Shown one piece after another: positions 18,108 to 27,451 of a stretch of 64,000 nucleotides of DNA. Numbering within the stretch: position 1 is the first letter of the stretch; the number at the start of each line of letters is the position of its first letter. The DNA is taken from the NCBI RefSeq assembly GCF_023221595.1, contig NZ_CP096563.1, forward strand, positions 1,160,501-1,224,500, given 5' to 3'. Under the pieces are notes generated by a model, which saw nothing but the letters and a program-made list of their open reading frames with translations, ran no database searches and was not told the DNA's origin. The position numbers were made by a program, and so were the translations under genes. Source of the stretch: Rhodococcus qingshengii JCM 15477 (GTDB lineage: Bacteria > Actinomycetota > Actinomycetes > Mycobacteriales > Mycobacteriaceae).

Positions 18108-19044
18108 ACAGATCGTCGAAGTAGTCGAGCGTACGCATCGCGGTGTAGACGGATCCGTAGTTGATGTTCCCACCCGTGTAGACGACGTTGTCTCCTTGTA
18201 CTGCGCGGATACGGTTCCACATCGCGCGGTCGTCGCTGACGGGATCCACGCCGGGCGCGGTGGTGACGATCATTCCGTCTGCCGAGTCGAGGGCAGTCAC
18301 GAGGTTTTCGGTAGAGATCTCCTTCTGTCCCTCGACCGGCCACTGGAGCTGGACGCCGAGGTCTTCGGCCACCTGTGTGGAGATGCCCTTGCGGTTGACG
18401 CCGTTGACCTTCTGATTCACGTAGTTCAGCAGCACGATCTGCTTGCTCGCCAAGCTCGGGGCGTGGCGTTCCTTCAATCCGGCTGCCTTGTCCTCGTACG
18501 CTCCGATGACCTGACGGACGTCGGGGTTCTCGGTGCGATTCAGCCAACTCGCCAGCTGATCGATGTTCTCGCGCCACGGGCGCGTGAAGTCCATCGGAAG
18601 CACAGGCGCTGTCTGGCTCAACTGCTGTAGCGGCCACATGTCGGAGGCCTCACCGATGTCGGTGCAGATGATCAGGTCCGGTTCCAGCGCGAGAATTGCC
18701 TCGACGTTGACCGGTGCCTCGAACACCTGTGCCGTGGGATCGGCCGGAACCCACGGCTCGGCGGCGTCGAAGCTGTACGCGATGACCGGCAGGCCCATCG
18801 CAACGGCTGGTTCGAGGTCGAGTCGGGAGTCGATGGCGACGACGCGTTTCGGTGTCACCGGAATGTCGTAGGTTCCGAGCGAGGTCGTGACCGTGCGCAT
18901 CCCGGCCGAATCGCCCTCGGTACCGGCGGACCTCGCGCAACCGGCGGCGAACAGCCCGGAGAATGCAGCCGTGCCGACAACAAATCTCCGTCGCGTCAGA
19001 TCGCTGACACAGATGTGCGAACCCAGAACTGTTGATGCGGGCAT
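18088..19044 (-). CDS. Orphan siderophore/heme-type ABC substrate-binding lipoprotein (Tat-type)
   Basis: 318 residues. The N-terminus has a twin-arginine-like RRRFVVG followed by a hydrophobic stretch and the lipobox LFAAGCA, suggesting folded export and lipid anchoring. The type III binding fold is shown by TPKRVVAIDSRLDLEPAVAMG, VEAILALEPDLIICTDIGE and VDPVSDDRAMWNRIRAVQGD. No permease or ATPase lies next to it, so it must share a transporter elsewhere. ATG 19044 has GAGGAG 6 bases upstream. Ligand (siderophore, heme or cobalamin) cannot be told from sequence. Confidence 0.85.
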   Translation of the reverse strand: MPASTVLGSHICVSDLTRRRFVVGTAAFSGLFAAGCARSAGTEGDSAGMRTVTTSLGTYDIPVTPKRVVAIDSRLDLEPAVAMGLPVIAYSFDAAEPWVPADPTAQVFEAPVNVEAILALEPDLIICTDIGEASDMWPLQQLSQTAPVLPMDFTRPWRENIDQLASWLNRTENPDVRQVIGAYEDKAAGLKERHAPSLASKQIVLLNYVNQKVNGVNRKGISTQVAEDLGVQLQWPVEGQKEISTENLVTALDSADGMIVTTAPGVDPVSDDRAMWNRIRAVQGDNVVYTGGNINYGSVYTAMRTLDYFDDLFTRLEN

Positions 19045-19165
19045 GTGGCTCCTCGTGTTCGGGGTGGTCTGGACTTCCAGAAAACGCTAAGCCCGCAACC
19101 ACGCGGAGAGAACGACGCGTTGCGCCAATCCGTACGCCGATCCGGCAACAAAGCCCCGAAACGCA

Positions 19166-19201
19166 GCAGAGCGCCCCTTCCGTGTGGAAGGGGCGCTCTG
19201 C
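19166..19201 (-). terminator. Terminator after the DUF3068 gene
   Basis: The perfect 16-bp inverted repeat GCAGAGCGCCCCTTCC / GGAAGGGGCGCTCTGC has a 4-base loop. It lies 13 bases past the stop of the reverse-strand gene at 19214. Confidence 0.82.
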
Positions 19202-19213
19202 TTACTGTCTGAA

Positions 19214-20347
19214 TCAGTCCTTGCGCAGATCCGGACGCGGAATCACCTGAGTGTCGTCCGAGGTCCAGTCGTGCTCACCCGGAGCCGGCTCGGGCGAGCC
19301 CTGGCCGCTGGGATTCTGGTTCGTTCCGCCGTGTGCAGCGCGGGCCGGAGTTCCGCCCTTGCCGCCGCGAATGCCGAGGAAGATACCGGCGATCAGCGCG
19401 ATGACGCCGAGCACACCTGCCACGATCGGGACTGTGCGGCCGAACAGCGAGAGCTTGTCCATGCCGTCACGTGCCTGCTGGACCTGGTACTCGATGGTTG
19501 CTTCGTCGAAGGGCAGCGTGACCTTGAGAACCTCGACGTCGACCGAGTCCTTGTTGCGTCCGTAGTACTGGTGCAACTGCTCCTGGCCCTTGACGACGAC
19601 GCCGGTCTTGGGCTCGACCCACAGGTCACGGACGTTGGTGTACCAACGCGTCATCGTGATCGGAGTAGCGCCACCGGGAACGCCCCAGGTGTCGGCGGGC
19701 AGGCTCAGCTTGTTGGTGGGGGAGTTGACGACCTTCGACAGGTCGACGGGATCGATCGTCTGCTGGAAGTGGTACACCTTCAGACCATTGATCTCGGTCT
19801 CTTCGACGAAGTCGATGTCCTTCGTGGCGCGAGCGTTCAGGTCGAAGTAGGGGTAGCTCTTCTGTTCCGTGTTGAACGGGAACTTGTACTGCAGACCGTC
19901 GCGGGAAACTTCTTCGGCGGGCTGGTCGCTGGACGTCTGGACGGTTCCGACCGGATCGTTGGTCGGCATCGAGCTGACGCGATCGAGCGTGACGCGGTCC
20001 AGGGTTGCGGTCAGCAGTCCGGTGTCACCCTGCTTGTCGGTACGACGGACGGTCTGGCCGGCTTCGACGGTGATGATGTCGGCGTCGGACGGGTCCTGCG
20101 TGGTGACGTAGCGCTGAGCGACGATCGGCACGTTGGTGTCGACCTGTGCCTTTCCGCCGAGGAGGGCCGCCGAGTTGAGGACGCTACCGGTGCCTGTGGC
20201 GACAGTGGTCACCTCGAGGTCGAGTGGCGTCTTCTCCAGCTTGCCTACCGTGTAGGTAGGAATGAGGATGGCGATGGCCAAAAGGAAGGCACCGAGGCCC
20301 ACCAGAATGCAAGGAAGTATCCGGCTCGGCCCTGAGCGTTCCGCCAT
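19214..20347 (-). CDS. DUF3068 (PorA-family annotated) envelope protein, Rv0227c-like
   Basis: 377 residues. One helix at the N-terminus (ILPCILVGLGAFLLAIAILI) and one near residue 310 (VPIVAGVLGVIALIAGIFLG) frame a large extracytoplasmic domain of about 280 residues containing YKFPFNTEQKSYPYFDLNA, the conserved core of DUF3068. The C-terminal tail is polar and cytoplasmic. Function is unknown in general; syntenic Rv0227c sits in the same arabinan/glycan region. ATG 20347 has AGGAGTCACAGC upstream. Expression is monocistronic, ended by the 19166 hairpin. Confidence 0.85.
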   Translation of the reverse strand: MAERSGPSRILPCILVGLGAFLLAIAILIPTYTVGKLEKTPLDLEVTTVATGTGSVLNSAALLGGKAQVDTNVPIVAQRYVTTQDPSDADIITVEAGQTVRRTDKQGDTGLLTATLDRVTLDRVSSMPTNDPVGTVQTSSDQPAEEVSRDGLQYKFPFNTEQKSYPYFDLNARATKDIDFVEETEINGLKVYHFQQTIDPVDLSKVVNSPTNKLSLPADTWGVPGGATPITMTRWYTNVRDLWVEPKTGVVVKGQEQLHQYYGRNKDSVDVEVLKVTLPFDEATIEYQVQQARDGMDKLSLFGRTVPIVAGVLGVIALIAGIFLGIRGGKGGTPARAAHGGTNQNPSGQGSPEPAPGEHDWTSDDTQVIPRPDLRKD

Positions 20348-20560
20348 GCTGTGACTCCTAACCCGTTAAGTCTTTCGAGGTTCCCCAACCGGCACAATAT
20401 GAGCTGCGCAGATCGCATGGGGCCCCCGATGGACACCATGTGTGGCAGAACACTAACAGTCCACCGGCCCGGTTTGTCGCATGAGGGCATGAATTGGCCA
20501 GGCATTTTGTTGTGAGTCCCTGGTGGTTTCCCTCAATCGGCCTGGGGTGCACACTTATCC

Positions 20561-21766
20561 GTGATGATCAGTTCCACGAATTCCCCTCAGACGGTCCCGC
20601 CACAGGCTCGGGGCTTCGTTCCGGCTTTGGACGGTATGCGTGGATTGGCGGCGCTCGGTGTCCTCGTCACCCATGTCGCGTTCCAAACCGGTGAAGCGCA
20701 GTCCGGCGCGATCGGGCGCGCGTTCGGTCGACTCGATCTCGCCGTAGCGGTGTTCTTTGCCTTGTCCGGATTTCTCCTGTGGCGCCCCCACGCGGCAAAG
20801 GCCCGCGGAATCGGGCAGCCGCAGTCGACCGTCCGGTACTGGATCTCCCGCGCGACGCGAATCCTGCCGGCGTACTGGGTGGCGGTGGTGCTGATCCTGC
20901 TGTTCCTGCCCGGAGCCGGCGGGGGCTACCAAGTGTGGCTGGCGAATCTCGGGTTGGCGCAGGTCTTCGTGCCGTTGACACTCACCGAGGGCCTCACGCA
21001 GATGTGGAGCCTGTCGGTCGAGGTTGCGTTCTATGTTCTGCTACCGCTGTTCGCGTATCTGATGGTGCGACTACGCGGAAACTCGGCCCGGTTCCGGCTC
21101 CCGCTTCTGCTCGGGGTGTCGGTGTTGGCGCTGACGTGGGCTTTCATTCCGATCCCGACTCCGGACGCCATTCACCACGACAACTGGCTGCCGGGCTACC
21201 TGCCGTGGTTCGGCGCCGGCATGGTGCTGGCCGAGCTGGCCGTGGGCCCGTCGACGTGGATGCATCGCCTCGCGCACCGGCGGGTGCTCCTGACCCTCAT
21301 TGCCTTTATCGCCTTCGTTCTCTCGTGCACTGATCTGGCCGGGCCCGAAGGTCTGGTGCGGCCTGAGCCGTGGCAGTACGCGATCAAGATTGCACTCGGT
21401 GCGATCATCAGCTTCTCGTTGATCGCTCCACTGGTTCTGCGCGATCAATCGCAGCATCGATTCCTGGCGAGCCCGCTGGCGCTGGCAATCGGACGCTGGT
21501 CCTACGGCCTGTTCATCTGGCACCTGGCCGTATTGAACGCTGTGTTCCCCGTGTTCGGCATAGTTCCGTTCTCGGGCAGCTTCTTCTACGTCCTGGCCCT
21601 GACGGTCGTCCTGAGCGTCGCTGTGGCCTCGGCCAGTTACGCCTTGGTGGAGGAACCGGCGCGCGTCGCGGTGACGCGCTGGGAGAAGCGTCGCCACATC
21701 GGTGAACCGGCAAAGGGCAACGCGGCCAACCCGGTCACGACCAAGGCCACCAACATCGAGAACTGA
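20561..21766 (+). CDS. Acyltransferase 3 family membrane protein (Rv0228-like)
   Basis: 401 residues, about ten helices. The N-terminal PALDGMRGLAALGVLVTHVAF carries the family's RG and catalytic-type His; FFALSGFLLWRPHA and SRATRILPAYWVAVVLI follow. Such proteins O-acylate exported sugars or lipids (acetyl or succinyl groups). Arabinan or lipid decoration is a reasonable guess given AftD next door. GTG 20561 or ATG 20564 is the start. The 3' end lies inside the antisense 3' end of aftD: the two genes overlap by 130 bases. Confidence 0.88.
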   Translation: MMISSTNSPQTVPPQARGFVPALDGMRGLAALGVLVTHVAFQTGEAQSGAIGRAFGRLDLAVAVFFALSGFLLWRPHAAKARGIGQPQSTVRYWISRATRILPAYWVAVVLILLFLPGAGGGYQVWLANLGLAQVFVPLTLTEGLTQMWSLSVEVAFYVLLPLFAYLMVRLRGNSARFRLPLLLGVSVLALTWAFIPIPTPDAIHHDNWLPGYLPWFGAGMVLAELAVGPSTWMHRLAHRRVLLTLIAFIAFVLSCTDLAGPEGLVRPEPWQYAIKIALGAIISFSLIAPLVLRDQSQHRFLASPLALAIGRWSYGLFIWHLAVLNAVFPVFGIVPFSGSFFYVLALTVVLSVAVASASYALVEEPARVAVTRWEKRRHIGEPAKGNAANPVTTKATNIEN

Positions 21767-24700
21767 ATCGCGAACGAGTCGCCCACGTAGCCGCCCGGTG
21801 CCCGCCACGGTCCGGTCGAGAGCAGCGTGATGCCGATCATCGCGGCCACGCCGGCGGTGCCGACGAGAATGCGTGCGGTCCGCGCCGGGCCGAAGATTCG
21901 CAGCGCGGCAAGTCCGAGGATCGAGCACACAACTGCGATCGCCGCTCCCACTCCGCCGCCGATGACGGTGGCCGCCGCGAGTACGCCCACCCATCCTGCC
22001 GCGACGCTGCGCCACGGTCGGGGTGGTGTGAGGGGCTTGGGCTCTCGGCGAGTGGGGACAAGAGCCGCGAACAGCAGCGGGATCAGCAACACGAGCCCGC
22101 CGAAGATGCCGAGGCGGTACCAACGGTCGCTGGGGAAGTCGATGGTGACGGTTCCCGCGGTGCCTGCCGGCACGATCCAGCCCTGCTGCCAACCGTTCAC
22201 GACCACCGGCGTCAGCTCGGAACCGTCCGGCGCCGTGGCGATCCAACCGATGCTGGTGCTCTCGGGATTGACGATCAGCTGATCGGCGGACGAGTTCGTG
22301 ACGGTGAGTTCGCGGTGATTCGCCGTCCACGCGGTCGATTCGAGCGGTGTATTCCGCTGCGCGGCTGAAGGACCGACCGCCGCCAGGTCGAGATTGTCGA
22401 CCGAGAATGCGGGGCCTGGTTCGACGACCACTTCAGGCTGTCCCGCCGGCAAAGTCGCCGAAGCGTCCAGACCGCACACACGTGCCTCGACGGGTGCGCC
22501 GGTCCGAAGTTGCGTCGCCGTCGCCGTGATCGAGGTGGGGAATTGCTGTCCGGCAACCGAAATGGTCGGGCCGTCGCCACAGGTGACGGTGACGGTGCGG
22601 TTGTCGAATGAGTCCGAGCCCTGCACTCCCGAACCGGCGATCGGGGTTCCGTCGGCACCGATGACGCCGACCTCGGCGAGGCCGGTGGGCTGCGCCTGGG
22701 CGAAGCCGAGCGCCGTCTGATCGAGGACCGGTTCCCAATCGGTGATGCTCAGGACGATCTTGTCGGTGACGAAGGGGGAGAGGGTAATTCGACTGGTTCG
22801 AGGCGTGTCGTCCGAGGGTTCGGGCAGCTCTCGCACCTGCGGCCCGTTGCCGAGATTCACCGCGACGCTGGTCGGCAGCGACGGCAGGGTGCCGAGTCCC
22901 CGGGTGATGTCCAGGCCGGTGACCAGGGTGGGCTCGGGAAGATTGAGAGTCAGCGTCGGTTTCGGGCCGCCCGGTTCTGTGGTGCTCTGCGGCGCCGACC
23001 ACGTGGTGCGTGCGTCGCCGTCGGTGGCAGCGAAGGCAGATCCGCGTGTGTCGCCGATGTCGCTCGAACCCGAAGCCGTGATTCGGCCGGGGACGGAAAG
23101 CAGATCTTCGAGGGCATTGCCCTGACGCGCCCGGACGGTCAGTGTCGGTGCAACGACTGTGTTTTCGGGCACCGTGAGCGTGCGCTGGAAACGGCTCGGC
23201 TCTTCGGGTATCGCCATGAATGCATTGCTGCACCGCACGCGGTCGGTCGAGTCCGCGCACGCGTTGCGACCGGGGAACTCCTGGCTCAGATTCCAGGCGT
23301 TCACGGATGCGCCCGTCGGCGTATTCGGCAGGACCGTGTCGAAACGGATCGGTACGGTCTTCGGTGCGCTGCGATCGGAGAAGTCTTCGACGGAGAGTTC
23401 GCTGATGCCGAACTGTGTTCCAGGCGATCCGTTTTCGGTGTGAGTCGCTGTGATGCGTACCCACGGAGTGGTGCCGCCCGGGATCGAGACGGTGATGGGC
23501 TCACCGGGACGCTCCACCTTCACCGCTGTGCTGCCGTTCGGTGTCGAGACCTCGAGCCATTTGACGGGAGCACCGATTGCCGCGGCACTGGTGGTCAGAT
23601 GAAGCAACCCGCTGGAAATCGGTGTGTCGAAGTCGATCTGCAACCACTGGCCCAGGGCTCGTTCGATGCCGTTGCTGAACCAGCCGGTGGCGGGATCGCC
23701 GTCGACCGTCGACGCGGGACTGCTCGACGGTGAAGTGCCGCCCAGCTGGGTGGCATCCGAGGCGGCGCTGGAGACGGTGATCGAAGCTCCGCTCCAACGG
23801 CCTTCCACGAGAGGCGTGTTCGCAACCGGGTAGTCGGGCACCAGATTGTAGGTACGACGAGCGTCGTCGGGGGTGCGCAGGGCGGAACTGTGGTTGTCGA
23901 CCTGACCGAAATCGGTTTCTCGATCGCGCGGTGTGTCGGTGACGGTGACCGAATCGACGGGCAGTCCCGCAGCTTCGGCGTCGGCGGCAAGAATCATCGG
24001 CCCGGTCCCCGGAACCAGCCCGCTTTCATGAAGTCGCACAGACGATTCCGGCCCACCTTGTACACGCGGAACCTGGTTCAGGTCGACGGAGTACGGGCCG
24101 CTGACCGCCGGGGTGCCGTCGGGCGGGGTGACCTCGAAGATCTCGATGGCTGGGTAACCGGGACGCAGATCGCTGTCCGCGACCAGCCCTTCGATCGGTT
24201 CGGGGCTGTCGTCTTCACCGAAGTGGGCGACTCGCTTGATCCCCGGCGAGCCTTCGACCGCCTGGTGCACGAGTATCGGCCTGGCCGAGCGCGACGTTTC
24301 GCCGTCGAGGTCGTTGCGCATCACCAGGTAGTGGATGCCCTGCCCCAGCAAGGTCTGTGCGAGGCCGTCCGACGGACGTCCGTCGGCGATGAGACGTTGC
24401 ACCGAATCGAGCGCTCGGATGGCGCCGGGAGGGGTCAGCGGGACCGAGTCACGCACCGCCCACGGCGTACTCGCCAACGCCTGAAGCGGTTCGTCGCGCG
24501 TCAGACCCCAGACTTGGCTGCCGAAGGGCGCTCCCGGGACGACGAGGGCACGTTCGGCTTCCGACCCGGGGGAGGTGTTGTCCTCGAGCCACTGCGCCGC
24601 CTCGTTCCAGTACGAGGGGACGTCCGGATACGCACCGCGGGGAGCGAGCTTTCCCGTCCAGGCCAAGGCGGTCGAGAGGGTGAGGGCAACGAGGATCAGG

Positions 24701-26034
24701 CTGGTCAGCGCGACCATCGGTTCGCGCTCGGGATGGGCGAACGCGCGGCGCCATCGGGCGAGTGGAACCGATCCCGGCAGTGGCACTTTGGCCAGCAGGT
24801 GTGCGAGTCCGAGCACCAGCGGCAGACGGACCAACGGCTCGAGCTTGTGGACGTTGCGCAGCGGCGCGCCTGCCGAGTCGAGGAACAGGCGCACCGACTC
24901 CGACACCGGCGAGCTGAGTTCACCCACGTAACCCGCGGCCAGGCCGGTGATACCGACGAACAGGATGAGCGTCAGCCGGCCGCGAGCAGGCATGGACCGC
25001 ATGCAGAGCCCGGCGAGGCCGGCGGCGGCAACCAGGCCGGTGGCGACGACTGCTGCGGGTTGGGTGACCAGGACGGCGCCGGCAATGCGTTCGGGGGAGA
25101 CGAACGGGGTCCAACTGTCCGTGCCGCGAAGTATCTCGGCGAGCGATGCCCACTGAGTGGTGACACCGGCGGACTCGATGTAGTCGAGAAACGGTGGGCT
25201 GATCTTGCCGAGCAGAAGTAGCGGCACGATCCACCAGAGGGTGCCGAGAGCGACGAACAGCGCCCACCACGCGGTGAACGTCAGCCATGTTCGGTTGGGT
25301 TTGTGCGAGAGCCACCAGATGATCGCGACCAGGCAGGCCGCGGCGGTGGCGACGGCGTTGATCGAACCCATGAGTGCGACGGCAAGTGCGGATTGTGCGG
25401 CCAACCGCCTCAACCCCCGTGAGTGGTCAGGGAGTCCAGGGACTCCTTTTCCACGCACAGGGCCGAAGGCCAAAACCACCGGCAACAACACCCACGGCGC
25501 CAACATCATCGGAAGGGTTTCCGAGGAAATCGAACCGAGCGTGGTCAGCACGCGGGGAGAAAGAACAAAGGCAACCGCTGCGATCACGCGCGAACTACGG
25601 CTGCCGATGCCGAGAGCCTCGGCAACTCGGATGATGCCCCAGAAACCTGCGATCAGAAGCAGCGCCCACCAGATGCGCTGGGTGACCCACGGCGGAACGT
25701 TCGCCAACTCGCCGAGCGCGAAGAACGGCCCGTGCGGAAAGAAATATCCGTAGGCCTGGTTTTGAACCTGGCCGAGCGGGGCCTGACTACTCCACTGATG
25801 CGAGGCGCGTTCGAGAAAACCGAACGGATTCTGCGTCAGGTCGTACTTGGTGTCAGCGGTGATCAGACCCGGCGATTGCAGAAAAGTGAGAAGAAACGCT
25901 ACGACGGAGGCGCCGAACAGCCACCGCTTCGACAGGGGCTCTGCCGACGGGGCGGTGTCTACCGAAGACACCGCTGCGTCGGCGGAAGAACGGGAACTCG
26001 CGAGGCCTGCGCTCTCAGCGGCTGCCGTACTCAA
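21637..26034 (-). CDS. aftD: Alpha-(1->3)-arabinofuranosyltransferase AftD
   Basis: 1465 residues, the size expected of AftD. The N-terminal third is a GT-C membrane domain: KRWLFGASVVAFLLTFLQSP, then the first periplasmic loop HGPFFALGELANVPPWV and many helices. The middle and C-terminal parts are large extracytoplasmic beta/carbohydrate-binding modules (for example VDGDPATGWFSNGIERALGQ and ATDGDARTTWSAPQ, both discoidin-like), ending with helices near WRSVAAGWVGVLAAATVIGG. It adds branching arabinofuranose from decaprenyl-phosphoryl-arabinose to arabinogalactan/lipoarabinomannan. TTG 26034 overlaps the DUF2613 gene by 20 bases, suggesting coupling. GTG near 25971 is an alternative start. 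Confidence 0.93.
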   Translation of the reverse strand: MSTAAAESAGLASSRSSADAAVSSVDTAPSAEPLSKRWLFGASVVAFLLTFLQSPGLITADTKYDLTQNPFGFLERASHQWSSQAPLGQVQNQAYGYFFPHGPFFALGELANVPPWVTQRIWWALLLIAGFWGIIRVAEALGIGSRSSRVIAAVAFVLSPRVLTTLGSISSETLPMMLAPWVLLPVVLAFGPVRGKGVPGLPDHSRGLRRLAAQSALAVALMGSINAVATAAACLVAIIWWLSHKPNRTWLTFTAWWALFVALGTLWWIVPLLLLGKISPPFLDYIESAGVTTQWASLAEILRGTDSWTPFVSPERIAGAVLVTQPAAVVATGLVAAAGLAGLCMRSMPARGRLTLILFVGITGLAAGYVGELSSPVSESVRLFLDSAGAPLRNVHKLEPLVRLPLVLGLAHLLAKVPLPGSVPLARWRRAFAHPEREPMVALTSLILVALTLSTALAWTGKLAPRGAYPDVPSYWNEAAQWLEDNTSPGSEAERALVVPGAPFGSQVWGLTRDEPLQALASTPWAVRDSVPLTPPGAIRALDSVQRLIADGRPSDGLAQTLLGQGIHYLVMRNDLDGETSRSARPILVHQAVEGSPGIKRVAHFGEDDSPEPIEGLVADSDLRPGYPAIEIFEVTPPDGTPAVSGPYSVDLNQVPRVQGGPESSVRLHESGLVPGTGPMILAADAEAAGLPVDSVTVTDTPRDRETDFGQVDNHSSALRTPDDARRTYNLVPDYPVANTPLVEGRWSGASITVSSAASDATQLGGTSPSSSPASTVDGDPATGWFSNGIERALGQWLQIDFDTPISSGLLHLTTSAAAIGAPVKWLEVSTPNGSTAVKVERPGEPITVSIPGGTTPWVRITATHTENGSPGTQFGISELSVEDFSDRSAPKTVPIRFDTVLPNTPTGASVNAWNLSQEFPGRNACADSTDRVRCSNAFMAIPEEPSRFQRTLTVPENTVVAPTLTVRARQGNALEDLLSVPGRITASGSSDIGDTRGSAFAATDGDARTTWSAPQSTTEPGGPKPTLTLNLPEPTLVTGLDITRGLGTLPSLPTSVAVNLGNGPQVRELPEPSDDTPRTSRITLSPFVTDKIVLSITDWEPVLDQTALGFAQAQPTGLAEVGVIGADGTPIAGSGVQGSDSFDNRTVTVTCGDGPTISVAGQQFPTSITATATQLRTGAPVEARVCGLDASATLPAGQPEVVVEPGPAFSVDNLDLAAVGPSAAQRNTPLESTAWTANHRELTVTNSSADQLIVNPESTSIGWIATAPDGSELTPVVVNGWQQGWIVPAGTAGTVTIDFPSDRWYRLGIFGGLVLLIPLLFAALVPTRREPKPLTPPRPWRSVAAGWVGVLAAATVIGGGVGAAIAVVCSILGLAALRIFGPARTARILVGTAGVAAMIGITLLSTGPWRAPGGYVGDSFAIQFSMLVALVVTGLAALPFAGSPMWRRFSQRVTATRAGSSTKA

Positions 26035-26188
26035 CCTGGTTCAGCACGGAAGAATCTGCGTTTCCGCTGCGGTCGATCTCGGGACGAGTGTTGTCCGACG
26101 CGGCGGCCGTGACACCGAAGATGACGCCGGCACCCAGAACGGCACCGATGACAGCGCTGGCCACACCGGGGACAAGGAACTTCGTCAT
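26015..26188 (-). CDS. DUF2613 small secreted/membrane protein (Rv0236A-like)
   Basis: 57 residues, ATG 26188 to TGA 26015, with GGGAGATCCGCG before the start. It begins MTKFLVPGVASAVIGAVLGA, one N-terminal helix that may be a signal anchor, followed by GVIFGVTAAASDNTRPEID and a polar tail. Size, sequence character and place directly upstream of aftD match the Rv0236A/DUF2613 family. It overlaps the aftD TTG by 20 bases and is probably a small partner of AftD; that role is inferred from conserved linkage. Confidence 0.85.
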   Translation of the reverse strand: MTKFLVPGVASAVIGAVLGAGVIFGVTAAASDNTRPEIDRSGNADSSVLNQVEYGSR

Positions 26189-26317
26189 CGCGGATCTCCC
26201 AATTGGTCGTTAGTCGGTCGTTCGCGGTCGGACGGACTTACCGGCCCGTACGAACTGCTCGGGTCAAGGTATCACCCGCACTCGAGAATCCGGACGATTA
26301 CCCTCGTGACGTGCTGG

Positions 26318-27406
26318 TCAGTCGAGGGTTTCGGCACCAAGCGCGGTCAACAGAGTGCGCAGTTTCGTGGACGTCTCGTCGAGTTCGTCCTGCGGATCCG
26401 ATTCGGCGACGATTCCGCCACCCGCGCTGGCCCAGGCAGTGAAGCCGTCTGCACCGATCTCGGCGCAGCGGATGGCAACCACCCAATCGCCGTCACCGGC
26501 CTCGTCGCACCATCCCACGGCGCCGCCGTAGAAACGCCGAGGTTCCTCGGTCTCGCGGATGACCTTCAGTGCCGCGTCAGTGGGTGTTCCGCACAGCGCG
26601 GGCGTCGGATGCAGCGCGATGGCGAGGTCGAGCGCAGTAGTGTCGTTTCGCAGCGTGCCGCGGATCGGGCTGGCCAAGTGCCAGACCTCGTGAGTATTGG
26701 TCAGTTCGGGAGTTGCCGGCACCGACAGATCACTGCACATCGGTTGCAGGACCTCGCGGATCCACGACGTCACGAAGGCGTGCTCGGCCAGATTCTTCGT
26801 CGAATGCAGAAGGCTTTCGCCTGCCTCGCGGTCTTGATCGGCGTCGGCGGATCGCTTGGTGGTCCCGGCCAACGGGCGACACGTCACGACGCGCCCGCGT
26901 CGACTGACCAATACTTCGGGCGTCGCGCCGACCAGGCTGTGGCCCGCGAATTCGGCTCCCGCAGCAGAGAGGTCGACGGCAAAGGTGTTGGCGACGGGAT
27001 TGAGCGCCGCCATGCGTGCGGCGAGCGCGGTTGGGGAGATCGGGGTCTGCGTGCGAAGTTCCACAGTGCGAGCCGCGACAACCTTGTCGATCTCTCCACT
27101 GCGGAGGCGTCCGATCAACTTTTCCACTCGACGAAGATGCTCCGACGACGACGGGATCTCCCGGTCAACCCGGGTCGTGGGCAGGGCCTGGGGATCGCGC
27201 GGTTGCCACGGCCGCGACGCGATCGTCGCCTCGGCGGGTTCGTACAACGCCGTTGCGGCAGCCGGGTCGAAGGGGAGCGCTCCGACGATCAGCTTTGTCG
27301 TACCTGCCGACAGAGCGTGGGTGGCCGCGTCGGAGCTGTCGAAGCTGCGTTGTACGCCGCGGGTGACCACGCTGTGATCGGGGCGCGAGAGAACAAAACC
27401 GTCCAT
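26318..27406 (-). CDS. Isochorismate synthase (EntC/MenF/DhbC family)
   Basis: 362 residues of the chorismate-binding family; converts chorismate to isochorismate for menaquinone or catecholate siderophores. Key segments: SGEIDKVVAARTVEL, FAGHSLVGATPEVLV, CRPLAGTTKRSADADQD, LHPTPALCGTPTDAAL and the Mg-binding end FYGGAVGWCDEAGDGDWVV with IRCAEIG. No siderophore or menaquinone gene is adjacent, so the pathway is not decided; the sister family salicylate/anthranilate synthases is less likely. Last of a possible pair with the USP gene (46-base gap). Confidence 0.88.
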   Translation of the reverse strand: MDGFVLSRPDHSVVTRGVQRSFDSSDAATHALSAGTTKLIVGALPFDPAAATALYEPAEATIASRPWQPRDPQALPTTRVDREIPSSSEHLRRVEKLIGRLRSGEIDKVVAARTVELRTQTPISPTALAARMAALNPVANTFAVDLSAAGAEFAGHSLVGATPEVLVSRRGRVVTCRPLAGTTKRSADADQDREAGESLLHSTKNLAEHAFVTSWIREVLQPMCSDLSVPATPELTNTHEVWHLASPIRGTLRNDTTALDLAIALHPTPALCGTPTDAALKVIRETEEPRRFYGGAVGWCDEAGDGDWVVAIRCAEIGADGFTAWASAGGGIVAESDPQDELDETSTKLRTLLTALGAETLD

Positions 27407-27451
27407 GGTGCTTTCGACACTAGTCGGCCACGGATCAGGAATGCGCGAAGG

